A stretch of 64,000 bases of DNA, taken from Streptomyces antioxidans. Lineage in GTDB: Bacteria > Actinomycetota > Actinomycetes > Streptomycetales > Streptomycetaceae. Under the pieces are notes generated by a model. That model ran no database searches. It was not told where the DNA came from and saw nothing but the letters and a program-made list of their open reading frames with translations. This document shows positions 46,301-54,169 of this stretch, piece after piece. How positions within the stretch are numbered: the stretch's first letter is position 1; every line of letters starts with the position of its first letter. A program made the position numbers and the translations under genes. The stretch is taken from the NCBI RefSeq assembly GCF_000968685.2, contig NZ_LAKD02000027.1, positions 62,001-126,000 on the forward strand. The letters are read 5' to 3'.

Positions 46301-49300
46301 GGTGGTGACCAGGGAGGATGAGCATGCCGTGTCCACGGTGAGGGTCGGCCCCTCGAGGCCGAAGATGTACGACACCCGGCCTGACATGGTGCCGCCCATG
46401 GAGCCCGAGCCCACATAGCCGTCGAGGTCGCTGAGCCCGCCGGCCGTCGTGAGGCCGTACTCGCGCCACGCCGAGCTCTTGCCGATGCCGATGAACGTGC
46501 CGGTCTGGCTGCCGCGCAGCCGGTCCATGGTGTAGCCGGCGCGCTCGAACGCCTCCCAGGTGGTCTCCAGCACCATGCGCTGCATGGGGTCGAGCGAGCG
46601 GGCCTCGCGCGGCGAGATGCCGAAGAGGGCGGCGTCGAAGAGGTCGATGGAACGGACGAACCCGCCCTGGCCGCAGTACGAGGTGCCGGGCACCGCCGGG
46701 TCGGCGCTGTACAGGGCATCGGCGTCCCAGCGGTCCCTCGGAACGTCGACGATCCCGTCTCCGCCGCGCTCCAGCAGCTCCCAGTATTCCTCCGGTGTGT
46801 TGGCGTCGCCGGGAAGGCGGCAGGCCATGCCGATGACGGCGATGGGCTCGTCCTGGTCGGCCCGGCGGCGGTCGGGCACGGCCTGCTGGCGCGTCCGCGT
46901 GCCGCCGGACAGGTAGTTGGCCAGGGTCTTGACGGTGAAGTGCTCGAAGAGCTTGGCCCCGAGGAGGGGCCGTCCCAGCAGCTCCTCCAGCCGCGTCTGG
47001 ACCCGGACGACCCGCAGCGAGGTGCCGCCGATCTCGAAGAAGTTCTGGTTGACGCCGATCCGGTCGTGGCCGAGCACATCCGACCAGATGGCCACGATGT
47101 CCCGCTCCAGCTCGGTGGCGGGCCTGGCGGTGGCGTCTACCTCCAGCACCGGGTCCGGCAGCGCGTTCTCGTCGATCTTGCCGTTCGGGGTCAGCGGAAG
47201 CTCGTCCAACTCCACGAAGAACGCGGGCACCATGTACCCCGGCAGCCGCTCGGCCAGCCAGGGGCGCAGCACACGGTGCAGCGGGGTCCTGGGCGGCTCG
47301 CCGACCGCGGATGTGTTGGCGTACTCGCCGAGAGCGTCGCGGTCCGGCACTTCTGCCGCGTGCGAACCGAGGTCGGGGGTCTGGCCGGGCCGCCAAAACA
47401 GGGCGTCACACCGCCAGGTGCCGCCGGAGCGGCTGGGCAGCAGGGCCAATTCCAGGCCCGCTTCAGCGGCGGCGCCGGCGAGGTCGGTGGGGTCGATCCA
47501 GGACGTGGGCACCGCCGAGGTGCTGGCGCCCCTGCTCTCCAGGGCTGAGGCCACCCGGCCGCACACCTCGCCCAGCCGGCCGTTGGGGATGCCGTTCAGG
47601 CGGAGCGGGCGGTCGGCGACCGAACCCAGCTGGGCGCGGAGCGCGGCCAGGTCGAGACCGTCGGCCTGCCAGTCCTTCTCCGCCGCCGGGGTGGCGGGGT
47701 GGGCGTCCTCACCGATGTGCAGGGTGACGTCGTAGCGGTAGCGCGTCATCTCGTTGACGTAGCGGCCGTCGCGCAGGGTGATGTCGACACGGCTGATCCG
47801 CGGGAACACGTTCGGCAGGCTGGCGAAGTAGGCGTGGCCGAGCACCAGTTCGCGCTCCTCGCGCATTCCGCGCTCGGTGCGTCGGGCCAGTTCCTCGGCG
47901 GAGATCCCGCCGGTCTCCCCCGCCGCGCGGAAGTGCGCCACGTCGGCGTGGAAGACGTCCAGCAGCGACAGGTCGCGTACGTCACCGAGGAACACCCGGC
48001 CCCTGGTGACCGCCTTGGTCGCCCACTCCAGCACCGAGGTCAGGTAGTCGGCGCTGGGGAAGTACTGGGCCACCGAGTTGATGACCACGGTGTCGAAGGC
48101 GCCCTCGGCCACCTCGGGGAGCGCGTGGGCGGCGCGCTGCTCGCAGGTCACGTGCGGCAGGGAGGCCAGGTGCCGCCGGGTCATCTCGACGGCCGTGGCG
48201 GAGGCGTCCACGGCGTGGTAGCTGCGGCAGTGCGGTGCCAGGCCGAACAGCATCAGGCCGCTGCCGGAGCCGATCTCGAAGATGTCCCGCGGTGCGTGGG
48301 AGAGGATGCGCCGGACGGAGCTCCGCTGCCAGTCGCGCATCTCAGCGTCGGAGAAGGGGAGGCCGTCGTAACTGTTGCGCCAGCCTGCCAGGTTGAACGT
48401 GGCGTCGGCGGTGCCGGGACCGGCGCTGGTGCCGGTGCCGGTGCCGGTGCCGGTGCCGGTGCCGGTGGCGGTGCCGGAGGGAGCGGCATCGGTGCCCGCT
48501 TCATAGGCGCGGTCCCAGGCCGCTGCCCATTCGGCCAGGGCGGTGCTCTGGTCCACCGGAGCGGGGACCGGACCGCTGGCCGGAGCCACGTCGCGGACGC
48601 AGTAGGCGACCAGGTGCTCGTCACGGCCGACCACCACGGCGCGGTGGACCGACTCATGGCGGCTGACGGCCGCCTCGACGTCGGCCAACTCGATGCGGTG
48701 GCCGCGCAGTTTGATCTGACGGTCGTTGCGTCCCAGCAGCGTCAGCCTGCCGGAGTCGACGAAGCGGGCCAGGTCGCCGGTGCGGTAGAGGGTGCCGGGG
48801 TGGAAGGGGTTGTCCGGGAAGCGCAGCCGAGTCTGCTCGGGGTCGTCTCGGTAGCCGCGGGCCACTCCGGCGCCGCCGACGCACAGTTCTCCGGGGAAGC
48901 CGAGCGGCACCGGCGAGAGGTCTTCGCCGAGGACGTAGACCCGGGTGCGGTCGATCGGGGTGCCGATGAGGATGCCGCCTTCCTCGGCGCGGGCCGCCAC
49001 CTCCCAGGCCGTCGACCACACGGTGGTCTCGGTGGGGCCGTACATGTTCCACACCGAGACCGGGTCTCCGGCGGCGAGCAGCCGGTCCGCCAGATCGCGG
49101 GACAGCGCCTCACCGCCGCAGAGGATCTTCTTCAGGGTGGGGGTGCCCTGCCAGCCCCCGTCCAGCAGCAACTGCCAGGTGGAGGGGGTGCCCTGCATCA
49201 TGGTGATCGCATGCCGCTCCATCAGCCCGCTCAGGGCCTTGGCGTCCAGGGTCTCCTGGGCCTGGGCAATGACCGTGGTCGCGCCGCAGAGCAGCGGCAG

Positions 49301-51700
49301 GAACAGCTCCAGTACGGAGATGTCGAAGGACACGGTGGTGATCGCCAGCAGCCGGTCGGCGGCGGTGCACCCCGGGCGTTGGCGCATGGCGGCCAGGAAG
49401 TTGCCGACTGCCCCGTGGGTGATCTCGACCCCCTTGGGGCGGCCGGTCGAGCCCGATGTGTACAGGACATAGGCCAGGTCCCCGGCGCCCACCTCGACCG
49501 CGAGGTCCCCGTCAGCGCTCAGCTCGGCACCCAGGTGGACGCTCACGCAACGGGTGTCCCAGGCGGCGAGGGCCGCGGGCACGGTGGCGGGTGTGACGAT
49601 GAGGATCGGATCGGCGTCGTCGATCATCTGGCGGATGCGTTCTGCCGGGAACCCGGGGTCGACGGGCACATAGGCGGCGCCCGTCTTCATGACCGCCAGG
49701 AGGGCCACGACGAGGTCGGTCGAGCGGCCCAGGGCCACGCCGACCAGGTCGCCGCGGCCCACGCCCCGGTCGGTCAGCGCACGGGCGAGCCGATTCGCCC
49801 GGGCGTTGAGCTCGGCGTAGGTCAGGCTGACGTCCGCGCTGACCACCGCGGTGTCCTCGGCATGGGCGCGCGCGGCCTCTTCGAAGAGTCGGTGCAGGCC
49901 CTGTTCGGGGAGGTCCGCGGCGGCGCGGGACGTTTCGTTGAACTCCTCGATGAGGGCCGCGCGTTCGTCCGCGGTGAGAAGGTCGGCGGTGCCCGGAAGC
50001 CGCTCCGCGGCGGCGGGTAGTCGGCCGCACCACGCGGTGAACTGACCGGCCAGCCGGGCGACGTCCCGGGCTGACAGGCGAGTGGCATCGTAGTGGAAGC
50101 TGACGAGCGCGCTCTCCTGGCCGCCGTCCTGGCCATCGTCCCGCTGGACGTGGAGTTCCAGTTTCGGACGGTGTCCGTCCCGGCCGCCGGGGCCGTGGCC
50201 GGCGGCCTCGCGGGTGCCCCAGGAGATCAGCACATCCGGTGTCAGTGCGCCGCTGTTCCAGCGTTCCCGAAGCGCTTCGTCCCGGCCGACGGCGTCGCGG
50301 CGAATCCATCCGCGTTCCTGGCCGCGGGTGAACTCCCGTCGCACCGCGCGCAGGTTCTCCGAGATCGTCGCCTCGGCGTCGACCCGGCACGGCAAGGGCA
50401 GCCAGGGAAGGAACAGGTCCCGGTGCGCGGCGTCGACGCCATCGCGAGGGGCCGCCATCGCGAGGTGAACCTCCCGTCGGCCGCTCGCCCGGCCGAGGAA
50501 GATGCCCAGCGCACCGGCCAGGTCCGCGGCGGCCGCCGCGGACGCTTCCAGGTCGCCGTCGCCGCCGCCGGTCCGGGGCGGGACGTGGCATCGCACAAGG
50601 ACGGGATCCGGCTGTTGTCCGCTCTCTGCGCGCGCCCGGGTCCCCGGGCCCGGCTGCGGATAGGGAAGGCGATAGGGGTGGTCACCGCCGTTGATCAGGC
50701 GCTCACGCCATCGGCTCGTGGCCTTGGAGGCCCTGACACCCGCTTCGGTCAGGCGCGCGCCCGCGTCCTCGCCGGGGACGTCCAGGACCGTGCCGGGCCG
50801 GATCCCATGGGCCGCCGCGATGGCGCCGATGGAGCGTTCCTCGCCCTCCAGGGTGCACAGCCGGACCAGGGCGACGCTTCCGGCGCCTGTGGCCACCCGC
50901 AGGCCCGACGCTTCGTCGCAGGAGAGGACCGTACCGGGCGCGGCGGCGGCGTCATCCGCAGTGGCGGGCTGGTGGCGGGCTCCCCGGAGGGCGTGGACGT
51001 GCCCGCCGAGGTTGACCTTGGGCCACACCAGCGGGCTCGCGAACGGTCCGTAGTCGGTCGCCCGGACCATGGCGGCGATGCGCTCGGCCGGAAGGTTCCA
51101 GTCGATCAGACCCTCGTCGGCGAACTGGGTGTGCCGCGAGAAATAGCGGCGGGTCGCGGAGCTCTGAGGGGTCGAGGTCTCGCGGCCCGCCGCGATCTGG
51201 TCGATCAGTTCGGCCACGCTGGCGACGGCGGCTTCGTCACACTTCAGGCCCAGCGACAGCGCGGTGTCCTCGGGCTCGATCGCCACCGGTACCCGCGCCA
51301 GCACCTCGCCGCCGTCGACCTCCTCGGCCATGCGGTGCCAGGTGATGCCGTACTCCCGTGCCCCGTCCGCGATGGCCCAGGACGGCGTGTGCAGGCCCGA
51401 GTACTCGGGGAGCGGGCCGTAGTGGTAATTGACGGCTGCCCGCCTCGCGCAGGCCAGCAGCGCTTCGGGCACCACCGCGTAGTTGCCGACGCTCAACAGG
51501 AGGTCGCAGGATAACCGTGGCGCGAGGGCCACCGCCTCGGCGAGTTCATGGTGCGGAATACCCGCCTTCACCGCCCAGGACCGGGCGGTGGCGTCACCGG
51601 TCACCACGCCTGCGATCCGGTGTCCATTCGCCATGACTGCCTCGCCACAGCGAACGAGTACGCTCCCGCCACCGATCAGGACGGAACTGATAGAAGTCAT
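40352..51700 (-). CDS. N-formylating hybrid NRPS-PKS megasynthase with reductive release
   Basis: 3782 residues, ATG with GGGGAGG seven bases before. Domains in order: formyltransferase (1-310; Asn91, His93, Asp129), C-terminal half of a condensation domain (~365-600; no HHxxxDG), adenylation (~605-1035; YTSGSTGRPKG, NMYGPTET, TPNGKID at 1504), N-methyltransferase inserted in the A domain (~1100-1330; FEIGSGSG), PCP (~1525-1600; IGGTSL), KS (1618-2045; Cys1793, His1928, His1968), AT (2155-2450; GHSIGE Ser2249, HAFH so malonyl), DH (2523-2800; His2556), KR (3015-3195; LDD so B type, Tyr3162), ACP (3300-3370; Ser3329), thioester reductase (3425-3770; TGATGFVG, Tyr3578/Lys3582). Pocket residues read DILQLGMVWK, a glycine-like code. 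Confidence 0.95.
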   Translation of the reverse strand: MTSISSVLIGGGSVLVRCGEAVMANGHRIAGVVTGDATARSWAVKAGIPHHELAEAVALAPRLSCDLLLSVGNYAVVPEALLACARRAAVNYHYGPLPEYSGLHTPSWAIADGAREYGITWHRMAEEVDGGEVLARVPVAIEPEDTALSLGLKCDEAAVASVAELIDQIAAGRETSTPQSSATRRYFSRHTQFADEGLIDWNLPAERIAAMVRATDYGPFASPLVWPKVNLGGHVHALRGARHQPATADDAAAAPGTVLSCDEASGLRVATGAGSVALVRLCTLEGEERSIGAIAAAHGIRPGTVLDVPGEDAGARLTEAGVRASKATSRWRERLINGGDHPYRLPYPQPGPGTRARAESGQQPDPVLVRCHVPPRTGGGDGDLEASAAAAADLAGALGIFLGRASGRREVHLAMAAPRDGVDAAHRDLFLPWLPLPCRVDAEATISENLRAVRREFTRGQERGWIRRDAVGRDEALRERWNSGALTPDVLISWGTREAAGHGPGGRDGHRPKLELHVQRDDGQDGGQESALVSFHYDATRLSARDVARLAGQFTAWCGRLPAAAERLPGTADLLTADERAALIEEFNETSRAAADLPEQGLHRLFEEAARAHAEDTAVVSADVSLTYAELNARANRLARALTDRGVGRGDLVGVALGRSTDLVVALLAVMKTGAAYVPVDPGFPAERIRQMIDDADPILIVTPATVPAALAAWDTRCVSVHLGAELSADGDLAVEVGAGDLAYVLYTSGSTGRPKGVEITHGAVGNFLAAMRQRPGCTAADRLLAITTVSFDISVLELFLPLLCGATTVIAQAQETLDAKALSGLMERHAITMMQGTPSTWQLLLDGGWQGTPTLKKILCGGEALSRDLADRLLAAGDPVSVWNMYGPTETTVWSTAWEVAARAEEGGILIGTPIDRTRVYVLGEDLSPVPLGFPGELCVGGAGVARGYRDDPEQTRLRFPDNPFHPGTLYRTGDLARFVDSGRLTLLGRNDRQIKLRGHRIELADVEAAVSRHESVHRAVVVGRDEHLVAYCVRDVAPASGPVPAPVDQSTALAEWAAAWDRAYEAGTDAAPSGTATGTGTGTGTGTGTSAGPGTADATFNLAGWRNSYDGLPFSDAEMRDWQRSSVRRILSHAPRDIFEIGSGSGLMLFGLAPHCRSYHAVDASATAVEMTRRHLASLPHVTCEQRAAHALPEVAEGAFDTVVINSVAQYFPSADYLTSVLEWATKAVTRGRVFLGDVRDLSLLDVFHADVAHFRAAGETGGISAEELARRTERGMREERELVLGHAYFASLPNVFPRISRVDITLRDGRYVNEMTRYRYDVTLHIGEDAHPATPAAEKDWQADGLDLAALRAQLGSVADRPLRLNGIPNGRLGEVCGRVASALESRGASTSAVPTSWIDPTDLAGAAAEAGLELALLPSRSGGTWRCDALFWRPGQTPDLGSHAAEVPDRDALGEYANTSAVGEPPRTPLHRVLRPWLAERLPGYMVPAFFVELDELPLTPNGKIDENALPDPVLEVDATARPATELERDIVAIWSDVLGHDRIGVNQNFFEIGGTSLRVVRVQTRLEELLGRPLLGAKLFEHFTVKTLANYLSGGTRTRQQAVPDRRRADQDEPIAVIGMACRLPGDANTPEEYWELLERGGDGIVDVPRDRWDADALYSADPAVPGTSYCGQGGFVRSIDLFDAALFGISPREARSLDPMQRMVLETTWEAFERAGYTMDRLRGSQTGTFIGIGKSSAWREYGLTTAGGLSDLDGYVGSGSMGGTMSGRVSYIFGLEGPTLTVDTACSSSLVTTHLACNALRGGECDLAVSAGVSLMLTPELHVEFSRLRGMSTDGRCRSFSSDTDGTGWSEGSATVILKRLSDARRDGDPVLAVLRGTAVNHDGHSASLTTPSGPAQQRVIRAALAASGLQPGDIDYLEAHGTGTKLGDPIEGTALAEVFGGSHSGEAPLWVGSAKSNLGHTQAAAGLAGLMKVVLAMGHDTLPRTLHIAEPTPAVDWKGARMALVQEQRPWPAGDVPRRAGVSSFGIGGTNAHVIVEEPPRPAAKAVEEGAPAPLPCTVPFVVSGHDDAALRQQVENLHLHLGGNVQDDLGDVARSLATTRSHLRRRLVFQAGERAELLGELASFARTGELPAESVRTGNHAEEPRLALLFTGQGSQLPGMGKDVYDVYPVFREALEEVAARFTELEKPLLEVMWADPADEDAALLHRTHFTQPALFALEVSLWRLWESWGVRPELLLGHSIGELAAAHVAGVFDLADACRLVAARGRLMQALPARGAMVSVDVGGEEAEAAIDALGLRGKLDVAGLNTPTQTVLSGDTDAAEAIAAHFTEHGHKAKRLTVSHAFHSHHMDGMLAEFRAVAETVRFRPAAVPLVSSLTGERAAPGELEHPDYWVRQVRHAARFSDGMRNLRREGANTFLELGPQPVLSGLGAFCLADEGPMSWVPSCTPGKNGASVIQRGLAELHVRGVPVDWDGYFAPFGGGRVALPTYAFQRERFWFEPPLSRAPGAGLNPTGHPLLGGGAEIAGTELSLFTNVVAADQPEWVGEHRVMDTVLLPGTAFFEVIRAAGDAAHAGEWDVSDVVFAWPLVIAPGTPVRTQVTVGPAVGTTRPVKVYSAPEGQDGWQLHVEGSLTPAETAGAAGVSAETLPPRGAEPLDVSALYRELDSVGYGFGPNFRGIKEAWQTEGSVWARVALAESAQQTAAGYVLHPALLDSAMQSLLMTQRLRNPDSDDVFVPFEAERLSVRVKGLAEIWVRVAEFELGDGEFWGSLDIHDGDGGHVGHLHRLHARRMDRAVMRRLAAAGVDRFQFDVDWRQLDTEDVELGGSWGMLTPAGDVPWAREVKTLLVRAGIQVIKVQDLEDAEDLDGLVCLWDSEAEVPDQARAFAAGALEQLQEAIGTEFRTPLVWVTRNAVGTGADDTVSGPGAGPLWGLMRTARNEHPELSLRLIDIGEEEADRTALPAALMLEAEPECAIRDGEALAPRLRRAGEEASVPAQQRPFVRPDGAVLISGGVGGLGRRVAGWLAGTHGVRDLVLTSRRGMAAPGAQALVDELSELGATATVVACDAADRDDVAAVMALFGEKRPLRGVVHAAGVLDDGVLTALTPERLDAVFRPKVDGLWQLHELTQDMDLDFFVMFSSISSVLGTPGQGNYAAANAFLDALAHLRRAEGLPATSVAFGPWEGDGMAAGLSEFDRVRFAQLGLDRLAPDEGLELFELAVRSGPALRVAAALDLNRVQHYFGDHGGIPPLFRALLDSDAGGRPQPGGGTDLRKLLGEAPPEEYPAVMLSTVRAEVAKTLGFASPEAVGVDLPLRDIGFDSLTAVLMRNQLANLTGLTLPARIAFGHPNLISLSDFLLTKLLEAGLDAAPGPGTGTGAVAAEAADAAATDLSVARRGHLHPDLRFDNATPAPERPEAVFVTGATGFVGAHLLHELLASKVVAHCLVRADDAQRAMDRLVAALDDYGLWNEEFAPLLNPVVGDLTQPLFGLDEKRFDELADQVDAICHSAALLDWMRPMAEYIGPNMVGTHEALRLASRGRGKAFHFISTFATLPRYLGYPVTEDSPEYGYQTSKWQAEQMVAAARWRGAKASTYRLPYVSASTRTGRFRLDRGDFLHNLITGCLAMGSFPSLAADLTAVLPVDYLCRTVAQAMTSDLSRIGRDYDFVNSGAPTFDRFFEMVGAAGGGAEIVPFDAWRQQALDFAAGHRASPLARIAALVDGLTAQGLVDMFAALPVGDAVFGAEDYPSPPVDEEFVRAYVHRINTSDRAENTTS
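48428..48475 (-). repeat. hexanucleotide repeat in the megasynthase
   Basis: Eight 6-bp units GGTGCC (one variant, GGTGGC) in plus-strand reading, encoding the Thr-Gly run at residues ~1076-1092 between the A domain body and the inserted methyltransferase. In-frame slippage would change linker length without loss of function. Confidence 0.85.
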
Positions 51701-52207
51701 TGCCGTGCCTCCCCGTGATGACCCGCGATGCGTCCGGTGAGCGCCGCCGGTCAGGGGGCGGGGGACGGCTCCGAGGCAGCCCTATGAGGGCCTGCGGGTG
51801 CCGGATCCAAGCGCGCGCACGGGCTTCCGCCGCGTGCACCCCCGTGCAGATTCCCCCCGAGACCGCGGGTCGTCTGCCCCACGAGCAGTCGTGCGATCAG
51901 CTGCGTCGTGAGCCGTCCGCGCTGTCAGGATTGCAAAGTACGCCGAGTGCTGAACTGCCGAAGTGCGTAAGTGCTGTCGTGCAGAAGTGCAGAAGTGCAG
52001 GGCTGTAGCGGCCTGCTGTCGTGCGGGGGGAGCGGTAGTGGTCTCCGCCGTTGCACTGGTTTCCCCCGGGTTCCCCGACCCATCATTCGCCTGCCGCGAA
52101 CGCCACCGCAAGGTACGACGGCAAGATCTTCGAGTTGGGCGGCCTCACGCTGACCGAAGGCACACCGGCAGCCGAAGACCGCCTCCGATGCCGACCGCGG
52201 TGCCACG
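51701..52207. other. 507-bp leader region of the NRPS-PKS operon
   Basis: No protein gene is supported here; the short frames overlapping it on both strands lack ribosome sites and family features. It holds the NRPS ribosome binding site (GGGGAGG near 51710), the 8-bp repeat array at 51943-51998, and presumably the promoter between them. Confidence 0.6.
51943..51998. promoter_or_regulatory. array of seven 8-bp direct repeats upstream of the NRPS-PKS gene
   Basis: Seven contiguous octamers in strict 8-bp register, consensus NNAAGTGC (minus-strand reading GCACTTNN): CCGAGTGC, TGAACTGC, CGAAGTGC, GTAAGTGC, TGTCGTGC, AGAAGTGC, AGAAGTGC. It ends 243 bases upstream of the megasynthase start. Arrays of short direct repeats are how several Streptomyces pathway activators bind, but the 8-bp spacing is not the 11-bp spacing of known SARP sites. 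Confidence 0.65.
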
Positions 52208-52242
52208 CCCGGCCCGTGCGCCGCCGCGGCGCACGGGCCGGG
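52208..52242 (-). terminator. strong hairpin after the secreted protein gene
   Basis: Perfect 16-bp arms CCCGGCCCGTGCGCCG / CGGCGCACGGGCCGGG with a three-base loop, 53 bases downstream of the stop at 52295. It should insulate the NRPS promoter region. Confidence 0.8.
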
Positions 52243-52294
52243 GAGTGACAGCGCGATCACGCCACTCGTCCACACCACCCGAGGGGGCGATACG

Positions 52295-53512
52295 TCAGCT
52301 GTTGCTGTTGCAGGTGAACTGGCCGTTCTCCATGTAGATCGGCTCGTCGGCGCCGTCGATCATGAGGGTGCAGCCGGGTGCCGTCCACCCCCGGCCGGCG
52401 TTCACGTACACGGCGGCACCGTCAACGCCATCCGGAGGATCGCGGTCAGTGTTCAGGCCCATGCAGTTGGTGGACGGCTCGGCGCCCGCGTTGTTGCAAT
52501 CGTTGCTCTTGATCGAGGCGGAGCCGGACATGGCTGACTCCCCGAGGTTGCCGAGGTCCTTCTGGACGAACAGCTGATAGCTGGTGTCGGGTTTCAGCTT
52601 TTGGGGGTAGCCGATCCCGATCTCCAGACCGTTCTGGCTGCAGGGGTCGGTCCAGAGGTTGTAGTCCGGGTACGGCGCGGAGCTGTCCGGTGCGTTCGTT
52701 CCCCAGACGCCACCCGTCTCCCATGTGGTGGCCCAGAAATCAGCGTCGGCGTCGCCGTCGCCGAAACAGAACGGGCGGGTCCAGGAGAGGTCGTCGTTGT
52801 AGAGGGTGACGCCCACTTCGAGGCCCCAGTCGTCCGGGGTGTCGGCAGGTGTGTGACCTCGTTCGGAGTCCCAGCTCAGGAGGGTCTCGATGACGGCCTG
52901 TCCGTCCCGCTCGTACGCCTCCGACTCCCACCACGACGGGAGGTGGGTGTCAAAGTCGTTGGCTAGCGGCCCCGCGCCGTTCTCACCGTTCGTGCGGAGT
53001 TTGTCCGCCATCGCCTCCGACTTCTCGGGGAGCTTGACGGGGCCGTTCTCCACCCGTACGGTCGGGGCGCCTGCCAGGAGATCGCGGAGCCGTTCGACGG
53101 TGGCCGCGGGGGTCTTCTCCGGTACGGACACTTCAGCCGCGACAGCGGCTCGGCCGAACTGGGTTCGGAAGGCCTTGTCAACCTTCTCCGCCTGGTCGGT
53201 GGCCGATTCTCCGGGTACGGACACATACCCGCCGACGACGCCGTTCCCGCCGAACCGGAGGTCGGCAAGCTCGATGCCGGTGTCCTGCGTGGCGGTCAGC
53301 GCCTCGGCCACCGAGACCGGGTGATCCAGCCGAATCCTCTGCGGCACGCCGGGGTTCGCGCGCTCTCCCTGGGCGCTCCGCTCGGGGCTCGCGGCCGGTG
53401 CGGATTGCGCGAACGCCGGAGCGGGCAGCAGGCCCAGTACTCCGACGGTCAGCACCGCCGATAACACCGAAATTCTCGCCCGTACCGTCCTTCGTCGCAT
53501 GTGCTTGAGCAT
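52295..53512 (-). CDS. secreted protein of unknown function
   Basis: 405 residues from the ATG at 53512 (GAGGAG upstream); a GTG at 53518 is in frame. Signal peptide: basic MLKHMRRRTVRAR, hydrophobic VLSAVLTVGVLGLL and cleavage site APAFA. The first ~130 mature residues resemble a surface-exposed domain (PVSVAEALTATQDTGIELAD, then GGYVSVPGESATDQAEKVD). The second half is Trp/Asp/Cys-rich (SWWESEAYERDGQAVIET, FWATTWETGGVWGTNAPD) with six or more cysteines likely in disulfides. No enzyme motif recognised. Operon with the membrane protein upstream, two bases apart. Confidence 0.75.
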   Translation of the reverse strand: MLKHMRRRTVRARISVLSAVLTVGVLGLLPAPAFAQSAPAASPERSAQGERANPGVPQRIRLDHPVSVAEALTATQDTGIELADLRFGGNGVVGGYVSVPGESATDQAEKVDKAFRTQFGRAAVAAEVSVPEKTPAATVERLRDLLAGAPTVRVENGPVKLPEKSEAMADKLRTNGENGAGPLANDFDTHLPSWWESEAYERDGQAVIETLLSWDSERGHTPADTPDDWGLEVGVTLYNDDLSWTRPFCFGDGDADADFWATTWETGGVWGTNAPDSSAPYPDYNLWTDPCSQNGLEIGIGYPQKLKPDTSYQLFVQKDLGNLGESAMSGSASIKSNDCNNAGAEPSTNCMGLNTDRDPPDGVDGAAVYVNAGRGWTAPGCTLMIDGADEPIYMENGQFTCNSNS

Positions 53513-53514
53513 TC

Positions 53515-53928
53515 TCACTCCTCAGACTCCGAATCTGGATGCGGAGGCTCCGAATCCTGTGCCGAAACCCTTCGCCCCTCGGCCATGAGCCGGTTCCTGA
53601 TCACGAGAGTGACCACGAGGCACACCAGGAGTCCGCATGCTGCGACGAATGCGGGCAGCATGCTGAACCCCGTGGTTGTGGAGAACTCCGCGCCCTGTGC
53701 CGTGACATGGCAGCGGACCGTGAACAAATCGGCTTCCCGACCGTGGTAGCTTCCGCCGAATTTCAGACCGATCTCATCCAGGCATTCCTGGCGGCGCACC
53801 CCCCACTCGGCGAGGAGTGCCACGAACGCGCAGACCTGGGCGACGATGAGTACAGCCAGCAGGCGCTGCACAGAGGCCTTGGAATTTCGGTCTGGGCGAC
53901 GAGCAGTCACTGAAAACGCCTTTCTCAT
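53515..53928 (-). CDS. small two-helix membrane protein
   Basis: 137 residues from the ATG at 53928 (GAGGGGGA directly upstream). Two membrane helices, LLAVLIVAQVCAFVALLAEW near residue 28 and GFSMLPAFVAACGLLVCLVV near 90, enclose an outside loop with two cysteines (ECLDEIG and RCHVTA). An acidic tail ends EPPHPDSESEE. No family recognised. It directly precedes the secreted protein gene, so the pair may act together at the cell surface. Confidence 0.65.
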   Translation of the reverse strand: MRKAFSVTARRPDRNSKASVQRLLAVLIVAQVCAFVALLAEWGVRRQECLDEIGLKFGGSYHGREADLFTVRCHVTAQGAEFSTTTGFSMLPAFVAACGLLVCLVVTLVIRNRLMAEGRRVSAQDSEPPHPDSESEE

Positions 53929-54169
53929 TCCCCCTCTCGGCCCCAGCCGTCTCACCAGATTAAGGATGTGTGACAAGTAGAGGGAAGAGGGCAACGATGC
54001 TGGAGCAGCCTTCCGGACACGAGGCCACCTCTGTGTGAGGTGTGTGAATGGACAGTGAACCGCATGCTGAGGCATCCGGCGATTCCGTCGCCGACAAGCG
54101 ACAACACTGCCTCTTGCAGCTCCGGAGGTACCTCCTTTTAACGGAAGAACGGCCGAGAATCCTCCCCTC

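Noticed and set aside
496-51700. Functional link between sarcosine oxidase and the predicted N-methylglycine unit of the NRPS
   Set aside because: The genes are more than 35 kb apart with unrelated operons between them, and N-methylation occurs on the assembly line from S-adenosylmethionine, so no free sarcosine is needed.
51963-52337. Short ORFs between the NRPS and the secreted protein gene
   Set aside because: No ribosome site, no hydrophobic or conserved segments, and they cross the terminator hairpin at 52208-52242.
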